Source: Rhodocyclaceae bacterium (GTDB lineage Bacteria; Pseudomonadota; Gammaproteobacteria; Burkholderiales; Rhodocyclaceae). From it: a stretch of DNA of 64,000 nt. Made by a program: the position numbers and the translations under genes. Within the stretch, counting starts at the first letter, position 1. The number at the start of each line of letters is the position of its first letter. Of this stretch, positions 31,332 to 40,709 are shown piece by piece. The notes under the pieces were generated by a model. It saw only the letters and a list, made by a program, of their open reading frames with translations, did no database searches and was not told where the DNA came from. Location: the NCBI GenBank assembly GCA_013426785.1, contig JACDZI010000007.1, positions 1 to 64,000 of the forward strand, read 5' to 3'.

Positions 31332-32583
31332 GCTGGTCGGCGACCACTTCGGTCAACCCCAGCATTTCGACATCCATGCCGTAATGTTCGAGCGCCTCTT
31401 CCATCACCACGCGGCAGTTGGCGCAGGCGGTGACGAGGGTCTTCACGCCGAGTGCCTCGATCTGCGACTTTTTCTTCTTGAAGACGTTCATGCGCAACGG
31501 TTCGGCGCGCTCGTTGGCCGATACGCCGCCCCCGCCGCCGCAGCACCAGTTCATCACCCCCGTGTCGGCCATTTCGCGGAAGTCGCTGGCGCAGGCATTC
31601 AAGAGGGTGCGTGGTTGCTCATAGACGCCGCCCCGCCGCGAGATCTGGCAGGGATCGTGGTAGGTCAGCGGCTGGGTCAGTGACTTTTGGTTTTTCAGCT
31701 TCAGTTTGCCGGCGCGGCGCAGGTTGTCCAGTACTTCGAGGATGTGCTTCACCTCGAAACCGAAGGGCCGGCCCATCAGGTTGGGGCCGTCCCAGCGGAT
31801 CGCCGTGTAGGCATGGCCGCACTCGGGGCTGATCACGCACCGGGCCTTGAGCCGCTCGGCGGCGCTGACGATGCGCGACACCAGTTCCCGTGCCAGGTCG
31901 GACGAGCCGATCTGGATGCCGGAGTTGGTGGCCTCGTAGGCATCGCTGGCCAGCGTCCAGGTCTTGCCGGCCTGGTTGAGGATGCGCCCCACCGCGCCGA
32001 GATATTCCGGGAAATTCAGAATCTCCCAAGATGACATCAGCACCAGGTAATCCACGTCCACCTGATCGACCGGCACCGTGTAGCCATGCTGCTTCTCCAG
32101 GCGCCGGATCTGCGCCTGCACCGTCACCCACTTCACCCCCGCCGGGCTGCCGCTGCTGATGGCGCGCTGCGTGGCCGTGACCAGCCCTTCGGGCGCGTGG
32201 CCGGCCGCGACCATGCCCTCGCGCATCTTGCGGATCATGTAGGTAAGGTCGTTACCCACCGGGCAGACCATCGCGCAACGGCCGCACATCGTGCAACTGT
32301 CGTAGACCAGCGATTCCCATTCCGCCAGTTCGGCATCGGTGACTTCCTTGCCGAAGCCCACCATGCTGCCGAGTTTGCCGAGCAGCGTGTATTCCTGCTG
32401 CCAGATGCGGCGCAGGGGCTCGATCTTGTGGATCGGCGTGAAGCGCGCATCGCCGCTCTCGGTATAGAACAGGCAGGCTTCGGCACACAGCCCGCAATGC
32501 ACGCAACTTGAAAAGAAGCTGGCGATGGGCGCATCCATCACCTCCTTGAAGGCGTTGATGCCTTTGGCGAGTGTCGCGGTCAC
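31318..32583 (-). CDS. Isp2-like HdrD-type Fe-S protein
   Basis: Two 4Fe-4S motifs (CVHCGLCAEAC, CTMCGRCAMVCPVG) plus CCG motifs (NWCCGGGGGVSANERAE, VTACANCRVVMEEAL). Confidence 0.9.
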   Translation of the reverse strand: MTATLAKGINAFKEVMDAPIASFFSSCVHCGLCAEACLFYTESGDARFTPIHKIEPLRRIWQQEYTLLGKLGSMVGFGKEVTDAELAEWESLVYDSCTMCGRCAMVCPVGNDLTYMIRKMREGMVAAGHAPEGLVTATQRAISSGSPAGVKWVTVQAQIRRLEKQHGYTVPVDQVDVDYLVLMSSWEILNFPEYLGAVGRILNQAGKTWTLASDAYEATNSGIQIGSSDLARELVSRIVSAAERLKARCVISPECGHAYTAIRWDGPNLMGRPFGFEVKHILEVLDNLRRAGKLKLKNQKSLTQPLTYHDPCQISRRGGVYEQPRTLLNACASDFREMADTGVMNWCCGGGGGVSANERAEPLRMNVFKKKKSQIEALGVKTLVTACANCRVVMEEALEHYGMDVEMLGLTEVVADQLEEN

Positions 32584-33239
32584 GATGCCACCCCCTTCCT
32601 GCCTGAAATATCGCCGTTGTACCAGCGCGAGATGAAGACGCTGACGACATGGAACAGCTTGGTGAAGGGCAGCAGCATCAGCAGCAGTTCCACCGAAAGG
32701 ATGTGCAGCGCCAGCATGAAGGTGTATTCGAACAGCAGGTGGTGGTAGGCGAGATAGCCCGTCAGGAGCGGCAGCAGGGTCAGCACCCAGGCCAGATAGT
32801 CACCCCCCGTGGTGAGCAGCCGCTTGACCGGATTGCTGAAGCGGTGCGCGAGCAGCACGAGCAGCGCGATGATGGACGCGACCGCTAGCGCATCCACCAG
32901 CGCCGAGGGTAGCGACGGCCAGCCGAGGCTGGTGACTTCCCGGATCAGCTCAATGTGCGGCGCGAACAGGAGAATCGTGATGAACAGGCCGATGTGAAAG
33001 ACATAGCCAGCGATGTAGGTGACCGGGTCGCGCCTGACCATGCCTGGCGGCGGAATCGAGCGAGCGTACATGGTGCGCCAGCCGCTGCCCGGGGTGGTCG
33101 GGCGTGCTGGCGATAGATCGGCCTTGCGGCCGAGGCCAAAGATCTCGAACAGGCGCAGCAGAATGCCGAAGGCACAGACGGCCAGCGCGGCATTGAGCGC
33201 GGTACCGCGCGCGAACGTGAGCAAATCGAGGCTGTTCAT
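32580..33239 (-). CDS. Isp1-like NarI-type membrane cytochrome b
   Basis: Multi-TM NarI-like ORF between small subunit and isp2 with conserved His residues (YVFHIGLFITILLFAPHIEL, HILSVELLLMLLPFTKLFHVV). Confidence 0.85.
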   Translation of the reverse strand: MNSLDLLTFARGTALNAALAVCAFGILLRLFEIFGLGRKADLSPARPTTPGSGWRTMYARSIPPPGMVRRDPVTYIAGYVFHIGLFITILLFAPHIELIREVTSLGWPSLPSALVDALAVASIIALLVLLAHRFSNPVKRLLTTGGDYLAWVLTLLPLLTGYLAYHHLLFEYTFMLALHILSVELLLMLLPFTKLFHVVSVFISRWYNGDISGRKGVAS

Positions 33240-34351
33240 TGCTCCTCCCGCTTCAGGTCGTCGACCGTCATCTTCTGGTGTGCCGCCCTAGCCGCGGACT
33301 TCTTGCTGCGGTTGTGCCAGGTGACGGCGACGCCGGCGGCCGCGCCTGCTGCCGCTGCGGCGGCGAGCGTCCCCTGCACCGGTGTGATCGGCATCGACAA
33401 TGCCTGGTAGAAACCGCCGGCATCCCAGAAGTTCGGTTCCGAACAACCGATGCAGCCGTGGCCCGACTGGATCGGGAAACTGGTGCCGTCGTTCCACTTG
33501 GTGGTCGCGCAGGCGTTGTAGGTGACCGGCCCCTTGCAGCCGAGCTTGAACAGACACCAGCCACGCCGCGCCGCCTCGTCGTCGAAGCTTTGCGCGAACT
33601 TGCCCTGGTCGTAGAAGGGCCGCCGGTAACAGCGGTCGTGGATGGTTTCGCCGTAGAACACCTTGGGGCGACCCAGGCCATCGAGTTCGGGGATCTTGCC
33701 GAAGGTCAGGAAATGCGCCAGCACGCCGGTCATTACCACCGGGATGGGCGGGCAGCCGGGGATGTTGATGATGGGTTTGTCCTTGACGATATCGCTTACC
33801 GAGACTGCGCCGGTGGGGTTCGGGTCGGCCTTGGGGATGCCGCCGTAGGTGGCGCAGGTGCCCACCGCCACGATGACCGCCGCGCCCCTGGCCGAGTCCA
33901 ACAGCATGGCGTGGTTGCTGATGCCGGCGATGGTGGAGTAGCCGGGGTTGCCCAGCGGGATCGAGCCATCGACGATCAGGAGATATTTGCCGACGTTGTC
34001 GTGCATCGCCTGTTCGCGCGCCTGTTCCGCCGCTTCTGCCGAAGCCGCCTGCAGGGTGTGGTGGTAGTCGAGCGAAATCAGGTCGAAGATCAGGTTTTCG
34101 AGCGTCGGCGAGTGCGAGCGCGTGATTGATTCGGTGCAGCCGGTGCATTCCTGGAACGACAGCCAGATCACGGACTGGCGGCGTGCCGTGGCGATCGCGG
34201 CTGCCAGCACCGGTGCCATGCCAGCCGGCAGTGCCAGCAGCGAGGCAAGCGTCGAACAGTATTTCAGGAAGTTGCGGCGGCTCACGCCACGTTGCGCGAG
34301 ACCCTCGCCGACCGTGCCTGGTTCACTCGTGAACGGATGCGCCGTCTTCAT
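33236..34351 (-). CDS. [NiFe] hydrogenase small subunit with Tat signal
   Basis: SRRNFLKYCSTLASLLAL Tat signal; WLSFQECTGCTESITRSHSPT; NIPGCPPIPVV; GHGCIGCSEPNFWD. Confidence 0.96.
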   Translation of the reverse strand: MKTAHPFTSEPGTVGEGLAQRGVSRRNFLKYCSTLASLLALPAGMAPVLAAAIATARRQSVIWLSFQECTGCTESITRSHSPTLENLIFDLISLDYHHTLQAASAEAAEQAREQAMHDNVGKYLLIVDGSIPLGNPGYSTIAGISNHAMLLDSARGAAVIVAVGTCATYGGIPKADPNPTGAVSVSDIVKDKPIINIPGCPPIPVVMTGVLAHFLTFGKIPELDGLGRPKVFYGETIHDRCYRRPFYDQGKFAQSFDDEAARRGWCLFKLGCKGPVTYNACATTKWNDGTSFPIQSGHGCIGCSEPNFWDAGGFYQALSMPITPVQGTLAAAAAAGAAAGVAVTWHNRSKKSAARAAHQKMTVDDLKREEQ

Positions 34352-34835
34352 GCTTTTCCCCCTCCGGAATTGAAGTACGCCAGCTTTTGATAATGGTACA
34401 CGCTTCGCGGTAAATGTCCTTGATCGCTGCGCCTACGGCTGGCGTGAGCGACTCGCCCCAATCGATCTTTTGTGGCTGGACGCCGATCAAGGCACGCTGG
34501 GCCGGCCAGTGGTTCGTCAGCCGGGCGATGGCCATCAGGTCGAGCAGGCCGACCTCATGCACGCTGGACTTGCGGTTTCCGCCGAGGAAGCGATCCATCG
34601 CCTCACCCTCGTAGATGGCCACCATTCCCGGTGGGCCACCGAGGTCAGCAGCATCTAGAACCAGCAGGGCATCGCACTCGGCAATCGCTGGCGCAAGAGT
34701 AAACGACAGCGTACCGCCATCGAGGAAAGTGATGTCGTCGGCCGCATCCAACCCGGCCTTGAGTGCGTTCATGGCAACGATGCCGACCCCTTCGTCGGTG
34801 AGCAGCGTGTTGCCAATGCCGAGGATCAGGATCAT
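34323..34835 (-). CDS. Hydrogenase maturation protease (HyaD/HynD family)
   Basis: MILILGIGNTLLTDEGVG start; 29-nt overlap with small subunit gene. Confidence 0.93.
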   Translation of the reverse strand: MILILGIGNTLLTDEGVGIVAMNALKAGLDAADDITFLDGGTLSFTLAPAIAECDALLVLDAADLGGPPGMVAIYEGEAMDRFLGGNRKSSVHEVGLLDLMAIARLTNHWPAQRALIGVQPQKIDWGESLTPAVGAAIKDIYREACTIIKSWRTSIPEGEKHEDGASVHE

Positions 34836-34857
34836 GCTGTCCTGCAGGCCGACTTTT
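34836..34857 (-). repeat. Degenerate 24-bp element copy (upstream of hydrogenase protease gene)
   Basis: Reverse complement AAAAGTCGGC-CTG-CAGGACAGC: two 1-nt deletions, one substitution. Confidence 0.7.
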
Positions 34858-34873
34858 CCGGTCGGACGCCGGG

Positions 34874-35251
34874 CTACCTCACGGGCGCAATGCGCGCTTC
34901 TTCCAGCAGCAGCGGATAGACATAGCCGTAGCCGAAGTCGCGATTGACATCTACCCGGCCGCTGACGACCACCTGATCGCCAACCTTTGCGGTCTGCTGG
35001 CTGGTCACGGTGAGGTCATTGTCCTGTTTTTCCGGGGTGCCGCTGCCGTCCTGCACATGCAGGAAATTCTTGTTCATCACACCGTTATTGACCTTGACCA
35101 CCTTGCCCTTGATGCTAACTTCCTTGCCGGCGAGGCTGGTCTTGTCCTGATACAGGGCGGCGATGGTCTTGACGGGCGGCTCGGCGGCGATAGCGGCGAG
35201 GCTGCCCAGGCCGAGCAGGCAGGCGGTGAGGAGGGCGGCAAGTGTCTTCAT
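34874..35251 (-). CDS. Periplasmic OB-fold (tOB) nucleotide-binding-like protein
   Basis: Signal peptide plus KTIAALYQDKTSLAGKEVSIKGKVVKVNNGVMNKNFLHVQDGSGT. Confidence 0.75.
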   Translation of the reverse strand: MKTLAALLTACLLGLGSLAAIAAEPPVKTIAALYQDKTSLAGKEVSIKGKVVKVNNGVMNKNFLHVQDGSGTPEKQDNDLTVTSQQTAKVGDQVVVSGRVDVNRDFGYGYVYPLLLEEARIAPVR

Positions 35252-35321
35252 GGTGATTTCCGATCAGTTTGGGAATGGGGCTGGGCTGGGACGCAGTATG
35301 CCACGTCGGCAAGTGCCCCTC

Positions 35322-35345
35322 GCCGTCCTGCCAGCGCCGACTTTT
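35322..35345 (-). repeat. 24-bp dispersed element copy (between cytochrome and OB-fold genes)
   Basis: GCCGTCCTGCCAGCGCCGACTTTT, exact reverse complement of consensus. Confidence 0.95.
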
Positions 35346-35351
35346 CTCCGC

Positions 35352-36071
35352 TTACCGGGGCTGCGGGTCGCGCTGCGGCTCGGACTGCTGCCGTGACATG
35401 TAGTCGGCCAGCAGGGTGATGTCCTTGTCCTTGTACTTCTTGATCACCTCGACCATCTTCGGGTAGGAGTTCATGCGCTTGCCGTCGCGGATGGCGAGCA
35501 TGTTGTTCTCCAGATAGGCGAAGTGCTGGCTGGCGACGCGCGGGTAGAACTTCTCGCGGATGCCTTCGCCGTTCTTGCCATGGCACTCGGCGCAATCGGC
35601 GTCGTAAATCTTCGCCGCCCGCTCCAGATAGGCGCCTTCACCCTTGCCGTTATTGGCGGGGATCGGCAGGTGGCTCAGGTACTTGGCGAGGTCGGCGATT
35701 TCCTGCGCGTTGATCACGTGATCGTCGGCGAAGGGCAGCATCTTCGGGTTGCCGCGCCGCCCGGCGCGGATGTCGGTCAACTGTTTGATCAGCACCGTGT
35801 CGTGCTGACCGGCCAGACGCGGATACTTGCCGTCGACGCGGCCGTTCGCGTCCGGCCGATGGCAGCCACGGCAGACTTCGTAAGTGATTTCCCCGCGCAG
35901 GTAGTCGCCCTTGGCGCTCAGCGCGATCAGTTTCTCGCCTTCGATGGGGTTCCAGGCCGCTTCAGCCTGTTCCAGGGTAGCCTGCTTGCTGCCCTTTGTT
36001 ACCGGTTCGGCCGCCAGGGCGAGGCTGGAGATTCCCAGCGCGATCGATAAGGCCAGTACATAGTTTTTCAC
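35352..36071 (-). CDS. Diheme c-type cytochrome (cytochrome c4-like)
   Basis: Signal peptide, CRGCH and CAECH heme motifs, YPRLAGQH. Confidence 0.9.
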   Translation of the reverse strand: MKNYVLALSIALGISSLALAAEPVTKGSKQATLEQAEAAWNPIEGEKLIALSAKGDYLRGEITYEVCRGCHRPDANGRVDGKYPRLAGQHDTVLIKQLTDIRAGRRGNPKMLPFADDHVINAQEIADLAKYLSHLPIPANNGKGEGAYLERAAKIYDADCAECHGKNGEGIREKFYPRVASQHFAYLENNMLAIRDGKRMNSYPKMVEVIKKYKDKDITLLADYMSRQQSEPQRDPQPR

Positions 36072-36084
36072 CGCTTCACCTCGC

Positions 36085-36687
36085 TCATTGCAATCCGGCG
36101 ATGTACTCCGCCACCGCCTTCATTTCGTCTTCCGTCATGCGTTCGGCCACCGAGCGCATTACTTTGGCCTTGTCGTTGGAGCGCTTGCCGCTCTTGAAGT
36201 CGGCAATCTGCTGGATGGTATAGGCTTGGTGCTGGCCGGCCAAGCGCGGATAACGGTCGTTGCCCTCGCCTTTTTCCAGGTGGCAGCCCATGCAACCCGG
36301 CACGCCGCTGTCCGGATTGCCCTCGTCGAACAGTTTTTTGCCAGCGGCCGCCAGCTTGGCATCCTCGACGGTGCCGGGCGCCGGTTTCTGTGCGGCATAG
36401 AGGGCAGCAAGGCCCGGCACATCGCCCTTGTTGAATTTGTCGAGGAAGGTTGCCATCACGTCGTTCTTGCGCTTGCCGGAGAGAAACTCGTTGAGTTGCT
36501 TCTCGATATACCCCGGCTGCTGGCCGGCGATCTTGGGAAAGGTCGGCGCCAGACTGTTGCCATCGGGGCCGTGGCAGGCGATGCACACGGTCGCGGCGAG
36601 TTCCTTGGGGTCGGCGGCCTGTGCTGACGGCATGGACATCACCAATCCCGCCACCAGCATCAGCCAGAGCCAATGTTTCTGCTTCAC
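36085..36687 (-). CDS. Diheme c-type cytochrome (cytochrome c4-like)
   Basis: Signal peptide, CIACH and CMGCH motifs, FPKIAGQQPGYIEKQLNEF, YPRLAGQH. Confidence 0.92.
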   Translation of the reverse strand: MKQKHWLWLMLVAGLVMSMPSAQAADPKELAATVCIACHGPDGNSLAPTFPKIAGQQPGYIEKQLNEFLSGKRKNDVMATFLDKFNKGDVPGLAALYAAQKPAPGTVEDAKLAAAGKKLFDEGNPDSGVPGCMGCHLEKGEGNDRYPRLAGQHQAYTIQQIADFKSGKRSNDKAKVMRSVAERMTEDEMKAVAEYIAGLQ

Positions 36688-36745
36688 GTTATCTCCTCGG
36701 TCTGCCCAGATTGTTCTTGATCTTTCCGGCGGATCATCCTATCAA

Positions 36746-36769
36746 AAAAGTCGGCTCTGGCAAGACGGC
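36746..36769 (+). repeat. 24-bp dispersed element copy (between diheme cytochrome and PioB-like genes)
   Basis: AAAAGTCGGCTCTGGCAAGACGGC, 2 mismatches. Confidence 0.85.
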
Positions 36770-36776
36770 ATTTACA

Positions 36777-39542
36777 CTACATCTTGTAGTTGAACAGTAT
36801 GCCCAGCACGCTGGCCCGGTAGTCTTGCGGTCCGGCATCGAGGACGGTGGCAGTTGGCAGGTTCGTTGCGGCGGCATTGTTGATGGCAACAGATGTGTTC
36901 TGCAGGCCGGTGTAATGCCAGTCATCGATCTTGCCGATTTCATAACGCATGAAGATGCGGCTGGTCAGGCTGTTGTTGATCGGCACCAGCAGGTTTGCCT
37001 CAATGATATGCGTGGTCGTCTTCAGGTCGGGCATGCCGTCGCCGGCGAGGGCTGCCGCCGCCGTTGTCGTGCCGCCGGCCGGATCGTAGCCGATCTTGGT
37101 CTTGCCGCCCGCGTAGGTATAGTTGAAGTCGAAGGTCTTGGTACCGAAGACTTCCTTCCAGCCGAAGCCGAGGACATTGGTGGTGTCCTTGTGATTGACC
37201 GCCCAGCCATTGGCCAGCAGCCAGACCGAACCGGAATAGGAGCTCTGGCAGATCTCCTCGGCATTGTCGGCGGTGATGGTGCCCATCGGGGTGACGGTGC
37301 CGATGGTGCAACCCAGCACGGCGGTGGCCGGGCTGAGGGCGCCGGCACCGATCGCGCCGCTGGCATTGCCTTTCTGTTTCAGGCTTGCGACCTGATAGGA
37401 GTAGAAGCCGTAGATGCTGCGCTCGACGTCGGGTTGGTAACTCAGGTCGAAATTTATGGAGTGTTGTGACTGTTTGTCGGTGCGGCCGAACATCGAATCG
37501 GGGTACTTGATGTCCTTCAACTGGCCCATGATGCCGAAGTCGAGATCGGGGCGCAGCATGAAATTGACCCGGCCGTTCAGGATGTTCTGGTCGCGGTCGG
37601 ACAGGTCGAACTTGCGCATCCCCGAGTTCATGTGCACTACCCAGGTTTGCACGTTGCTACCCGTTGCGGTCGGCATAGCCACGATATCGCCGCTGTAGTA
37701 GGCGGCGTAAGGGTGGTGGGTGTGGTACTCGGACCCGCGGCGGCGGTCATTCTCGAACGAGAGGCGCAGTGTGGCATCTTCGATGCCGCGATTGACATAG
37801 CCAAGCTTGACCTTGTCTTCCCAAGTCTTCTCGCGCTCGCGATGGTCGCGGTCGAACTTTTCACGTTCGTAGGCAAAGTTGACGCTATTAGTACGATTGA
37901 GCCGGTAGTCGCCACTGAAACCGTAAGTCAATTGCTTGTAATCGAAGGGAACGCTGGCGATGTTGAGGTTGCCTGCATACGCGGAATTTGCACCCATCAG
38001 GACGGCCGAGCCGCTGCCTTCGTTGATCAGTCGCCCCCAGACACCATTGCAGCCGAGTGCATTCACCCCTCCGGCCTGGTTGCCAACGGTATTGGGATCG
38101 TTATCCACATAGCTGGCATTCGGATTGCAGGCAACGTAATCGTTGAAGTTCTTGGTTTCGTAGTAACGAAGCTTGCCCGACAGGTTCAAGTTATTGGTCG
38201 GGTTGAGCGCGAGTCCGAGGTTGATGAGCTTCGTGTCGATGCGCGTTTCCGCGGAGTCCTGGCTCAGCGAGTTGACCGAATTCCAGTTGTTGCCGGTCAC
38301 GTTGGCGAGGTTCACCGTCGAGAGTGTCGTGTAGGGAATCAGGTCGTCGTCCTGCCGTGAAGAGGCGTAGGCGACTGTGGCGGTGAATTTTCCCTTGTAG
38401 AAATCCGGCAGGCGCCGCGAATACTCGCCCTTGACATTGAAGTAGTCATTGTCCGGGTAAAGGTCGAAGCGACCGGTTTTGAAATTACCTGCAGTGACAC
38501 CATTAGTCGTACCCGCAGCAATTCGGTAGGGGGTCTCGAAGGTCAGGGTGTCGATCTCGTTGCGGAACCAGGACGCCTGCAACCGCAAGTTGAAGGCACT
38601 CAGGTCGTCGGCGTATTCCAGACCGGCCAACAGGTCGTGAGTTCGATAGTCGATCGGCTCCAGCGTCTCCGTGGGCGCGGTGCCACCGCCGCCACCCCAT
38701 ACAGAACCGAAGGGCCGCGCGCCTTCGCGTTTTTCGTTGGTATAGCTGGCGTACAACTTCCATCGGTCGTCCAGGTACATGTCGAGACGGGCGCCGCCCT
38801 TCTTGCGGATCAGGCCGATCTCGGTGTCCGCATTGGCATTGGCGACAGCCGCCACGTTCGCTGCGTCGGCGGCATTGGTGCCCCCCGCCCCGCCTGGCGT
38901 CAGTCCGGATTTCAGCGTTAGGTTGCCGGTACCGACCCCGTTGTAGATGTTGCGGAAGGTAGACGTGAAGACATGCGGCGTCTCGTTGTAAAAGGCGCTG
39001 ACCTTCCAGTCGTTATAACGACCGAACTGGGCGCTATAGAACTGGTCGTCCTGCCCGACGCTGCCGCCGCTGATCTCGAAGAAGCTGGCCGTATCCTTCT
39101 TCTCCATATTCACGCCGAAGTTGTTGAGGTACAAACCATCGTCGACGTCCTTGTAGCGGCGGAAGCCGTGCGATTTGTCGTCGCCGAAGGTGCCGATGAC
39201 ACCCGCCTCGACGTGACCGGTGTATTCCCACCCTCCGGCGGTCTTGCCGCCGGGCTGATTTGGCACCAGCGGCCGGTCGTAGAACTGGCCCGACGGCGTG
39301 TGGTCGAGGTTGTCGTAGCCTGCGCCGATGTTGTCGTGGTCGGGGAGACCGCCGTAGGTCGTCGGGTTGATCGGCTGTCGGTTGAGCGCGTTGCCGATCG
39401 TCGTGTCCTGCCCGACGCCGGAGTCGGCGTAGGCCACGGTCGCCATCTGCACCAGCGCCAGGGCGACGGAGGTGGCCAGCAGGTTGGTTTTCATCTGGGT
39501 ACGGGTTGCCATCGCAAGTCTCCCGGAACGAATGTTTTTCAT
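36777..39542 (-). CDS. MtrB/PioB family decaheme-associated outer-membrane beta-barrel protein
   Basis: 921 aa, beta-barrel-like alternation, C-terminal ASVLGILFNYKM, adjacent to a decaheme cytochrome gene. Confidence 0.88.
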   Translation of the reverse strand: MKNIRSGRLAMATRTQMKTNLLATSVALALVQMATVAYADSGVGQDTTIGNALNRQPINPTTYGGLPDHDNIGAGYDNLDHTPSGQFYDRPLVPNQPGGKTAGGWEYTGHVEAGVIGTFGDDKSHGFRRYKDVDDGLYLNNFGVNMEKKDTASFFEISGGSVGQDDQFYSAQFGRYNDWKVSAFYNETPHVFTSTFRNIYNGVGTGNLTLKSGLTPGGAGGTNAADAANVAAVANANADTEIGLIRKKGGARLDMYLDDRWKLYASYTNEKREGARPFGSVWGGGGGTAPTETLEPIDYRTHDLLAGLEYADDLSAFNLRLQASWFRNEIDTLTFETPYRIAAGTTNGVTAGNFKTGRFDLYPDNDYFNVKGEYSRRLPDFYKGKFTATVAYASSRQDDDLIPYTTLSTVNLANVTGNNWNSVNSLSQDSAETRIDTKLINLGLALNPTNNLNLSGKLRYYETKNFNDYVACNPNASYVDNDPNTVGNQAGGVNALGCNGVWGRLINEGSGSAVLMGANSAYAGNLNIASVPFDYKQLTYGFSGDYRLNRTNSVNFAYEREKFDRDHREREKTWEDKVKLGYVNRGIEDATLRLSFENDRRRGSEYHTHHPYAAYYSGDIVAMPTATGSNVQTWVVHMNSGMRKFDLSDRDQNILNGRVNFMLRPDLDFGIMGQLKDIKYPDSMFGRTDKQSQHSINFDLSYQPDVERSIYGFYSYQVASLKQKGNASGAIGAGALSPATAVLGCTIGTVTPMGTITADNAEEICQSSYSGSVWLLANGWAVNHKDTTNVLGFGWKEVFGTKTFDFNYTYAGGKTKIGYDPAGGTTTAAAALAGDGMPDLKTTTHIIEANLLVPINNSLTSRIFMRYEIGKIDDWHYTGLQNTSVAINNAAATNLPTATVLDAGPQDYRASVLGILFNYKM

Positions 39543-39563
39543 GGTGTCGTCTCCTCGTCCTGA

Positions 39564-40523
39564 TCAGCGCTGGAAGCGGGCGCCGGCCGGATGGTTGCTG
39601 CCGTGGATCTGCGCATGGCAGTTCTGGCAGGCGCGACCCATGACCCGAGAGTTCAGCACACCGCCACCCGCTAGCGGGTTCCCCGCTGCGTTGGGGAATT
39701 GCGAGGCGTTGTAGAAGGCCGAGGGATGGTTGGTGTTGGCATGGCACTGCTGGCACAGGTAGGGGCGGGCCGCCTGCAGCAGCTTGTCGTGGTTGGAACC
39801 GTGCGGATGGTGGCAATTCACGCAGTTTTCGCGCACCGGAGCGTGTTCCCACAGGAAGGGGCCGCGCTTCTCGGCATGGCAGGAATAGCAGATGTCGTTA
39901 ACGCTGTCGGCCTTGAGCAGCGGGCGGGTGGTGGTGCCATGCGGGTTGTGGCAGTCCTCGCAGCTCATCTTGCCCTCGGGCAGCGGCATGTGCGAGCGCT
40001 TCATGAATTCGGCGCGTTGCTGCTGGTGGCAGGTCTGGCAGGTTTCCGTGATGCTGGCCTTCTTCAGCAGACCCTTGGCCGAGAACTTCGCCATCGGGTT
40101 GTGGCAGTCGCTGCAGGAAATCTTGTTGTTCGCATGGGCCGAACCGTCCCAGTGCATGCGGTTGCCGCCCTTGTGGCAGGTCAGGCACTGTTCCTGCTGT
40201 TTTTCGACTGGCGTGCCCCATTCCTTGGTGTAACCGATGATCAGGTTCTTGTCCTTGGTGCTCTTGGCGTGCAGTGAGCCGGGGCCGTGGCAGGTTTCGC
40301 AGACTCGACTTTCATTCTCATTACGCGGATTGAGTCGGAAGACCTTGGCATGGGCCGTATGACTGAAATGGCTGTTCTCCTGCTTGTGGCATTCGATGCA
40401 TTTCTTCTCGCCGATGTAGTTGGCCTGATCTTGCTGGGCCAGGGCGCTGCGGCCGGCCAAACAGAACAGTAGCGCCAGGGCGAACAGCCCGAGACGAACC
40501 ATTGAATGCTGAATTATTTTCAT
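39564..40523 (-). CDS. DmsE/MtrA-family decaheme c-type cytochrome
   Basis: Ten CxxCH motifs counted (CIECH, CETCH, CLTCH, CSDCH, CQTCH, CEDCH, CYSCH, CVNCH, CQQCH, CQNCH); start taken at MKIIQHSMVRLGLFAL signal peptide. Confidence 0.94.
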   Translation of the reverse strand: MKIIQHSMVRLGLFALALLFCLAGRSALAQQDQANYIGEKKCIECHKQENSHFSHTAHAKVFRLNPRNENESRVCETCHGPGSLHAKSTKDKNLIIGYTKEWGTPVEKQQEQCLTCHKGGNRMHWDGSAHANNKISCSDCHNPMAKFSAKGLLKKASITETCQTCHQQQRAEFMKRSHMPLPEGKMSCEDCHNPHGTTTRPLLKADSVNDICYSCHAEKRGPFLWEHAPVRENCVNCHHPHGSNHDKLLQAARPYLCQQCHANTNHPSAFYNASQFPNAAGNPLAGGGVLNSRVMGRACQNCHAQIHGSNHPAGARFQR

Positions 40524-40709
40524 GCTGCGGTTTCCTCCTCCGGTTTGCCTCTGCACGCGGGTGCATGGCAACAATTTGTTACATCACTGTGTCGGCAGGA
40601 GGTTATCGATGCTGCACTGCGATGGTCTTGCCCCTGAGTGCGCGATTGCTTGTCTAAAAGTGCATATCCCGATTGGGTTGGTCGGGAACTGCGGCGCGCA
40701 AGACAGGTT

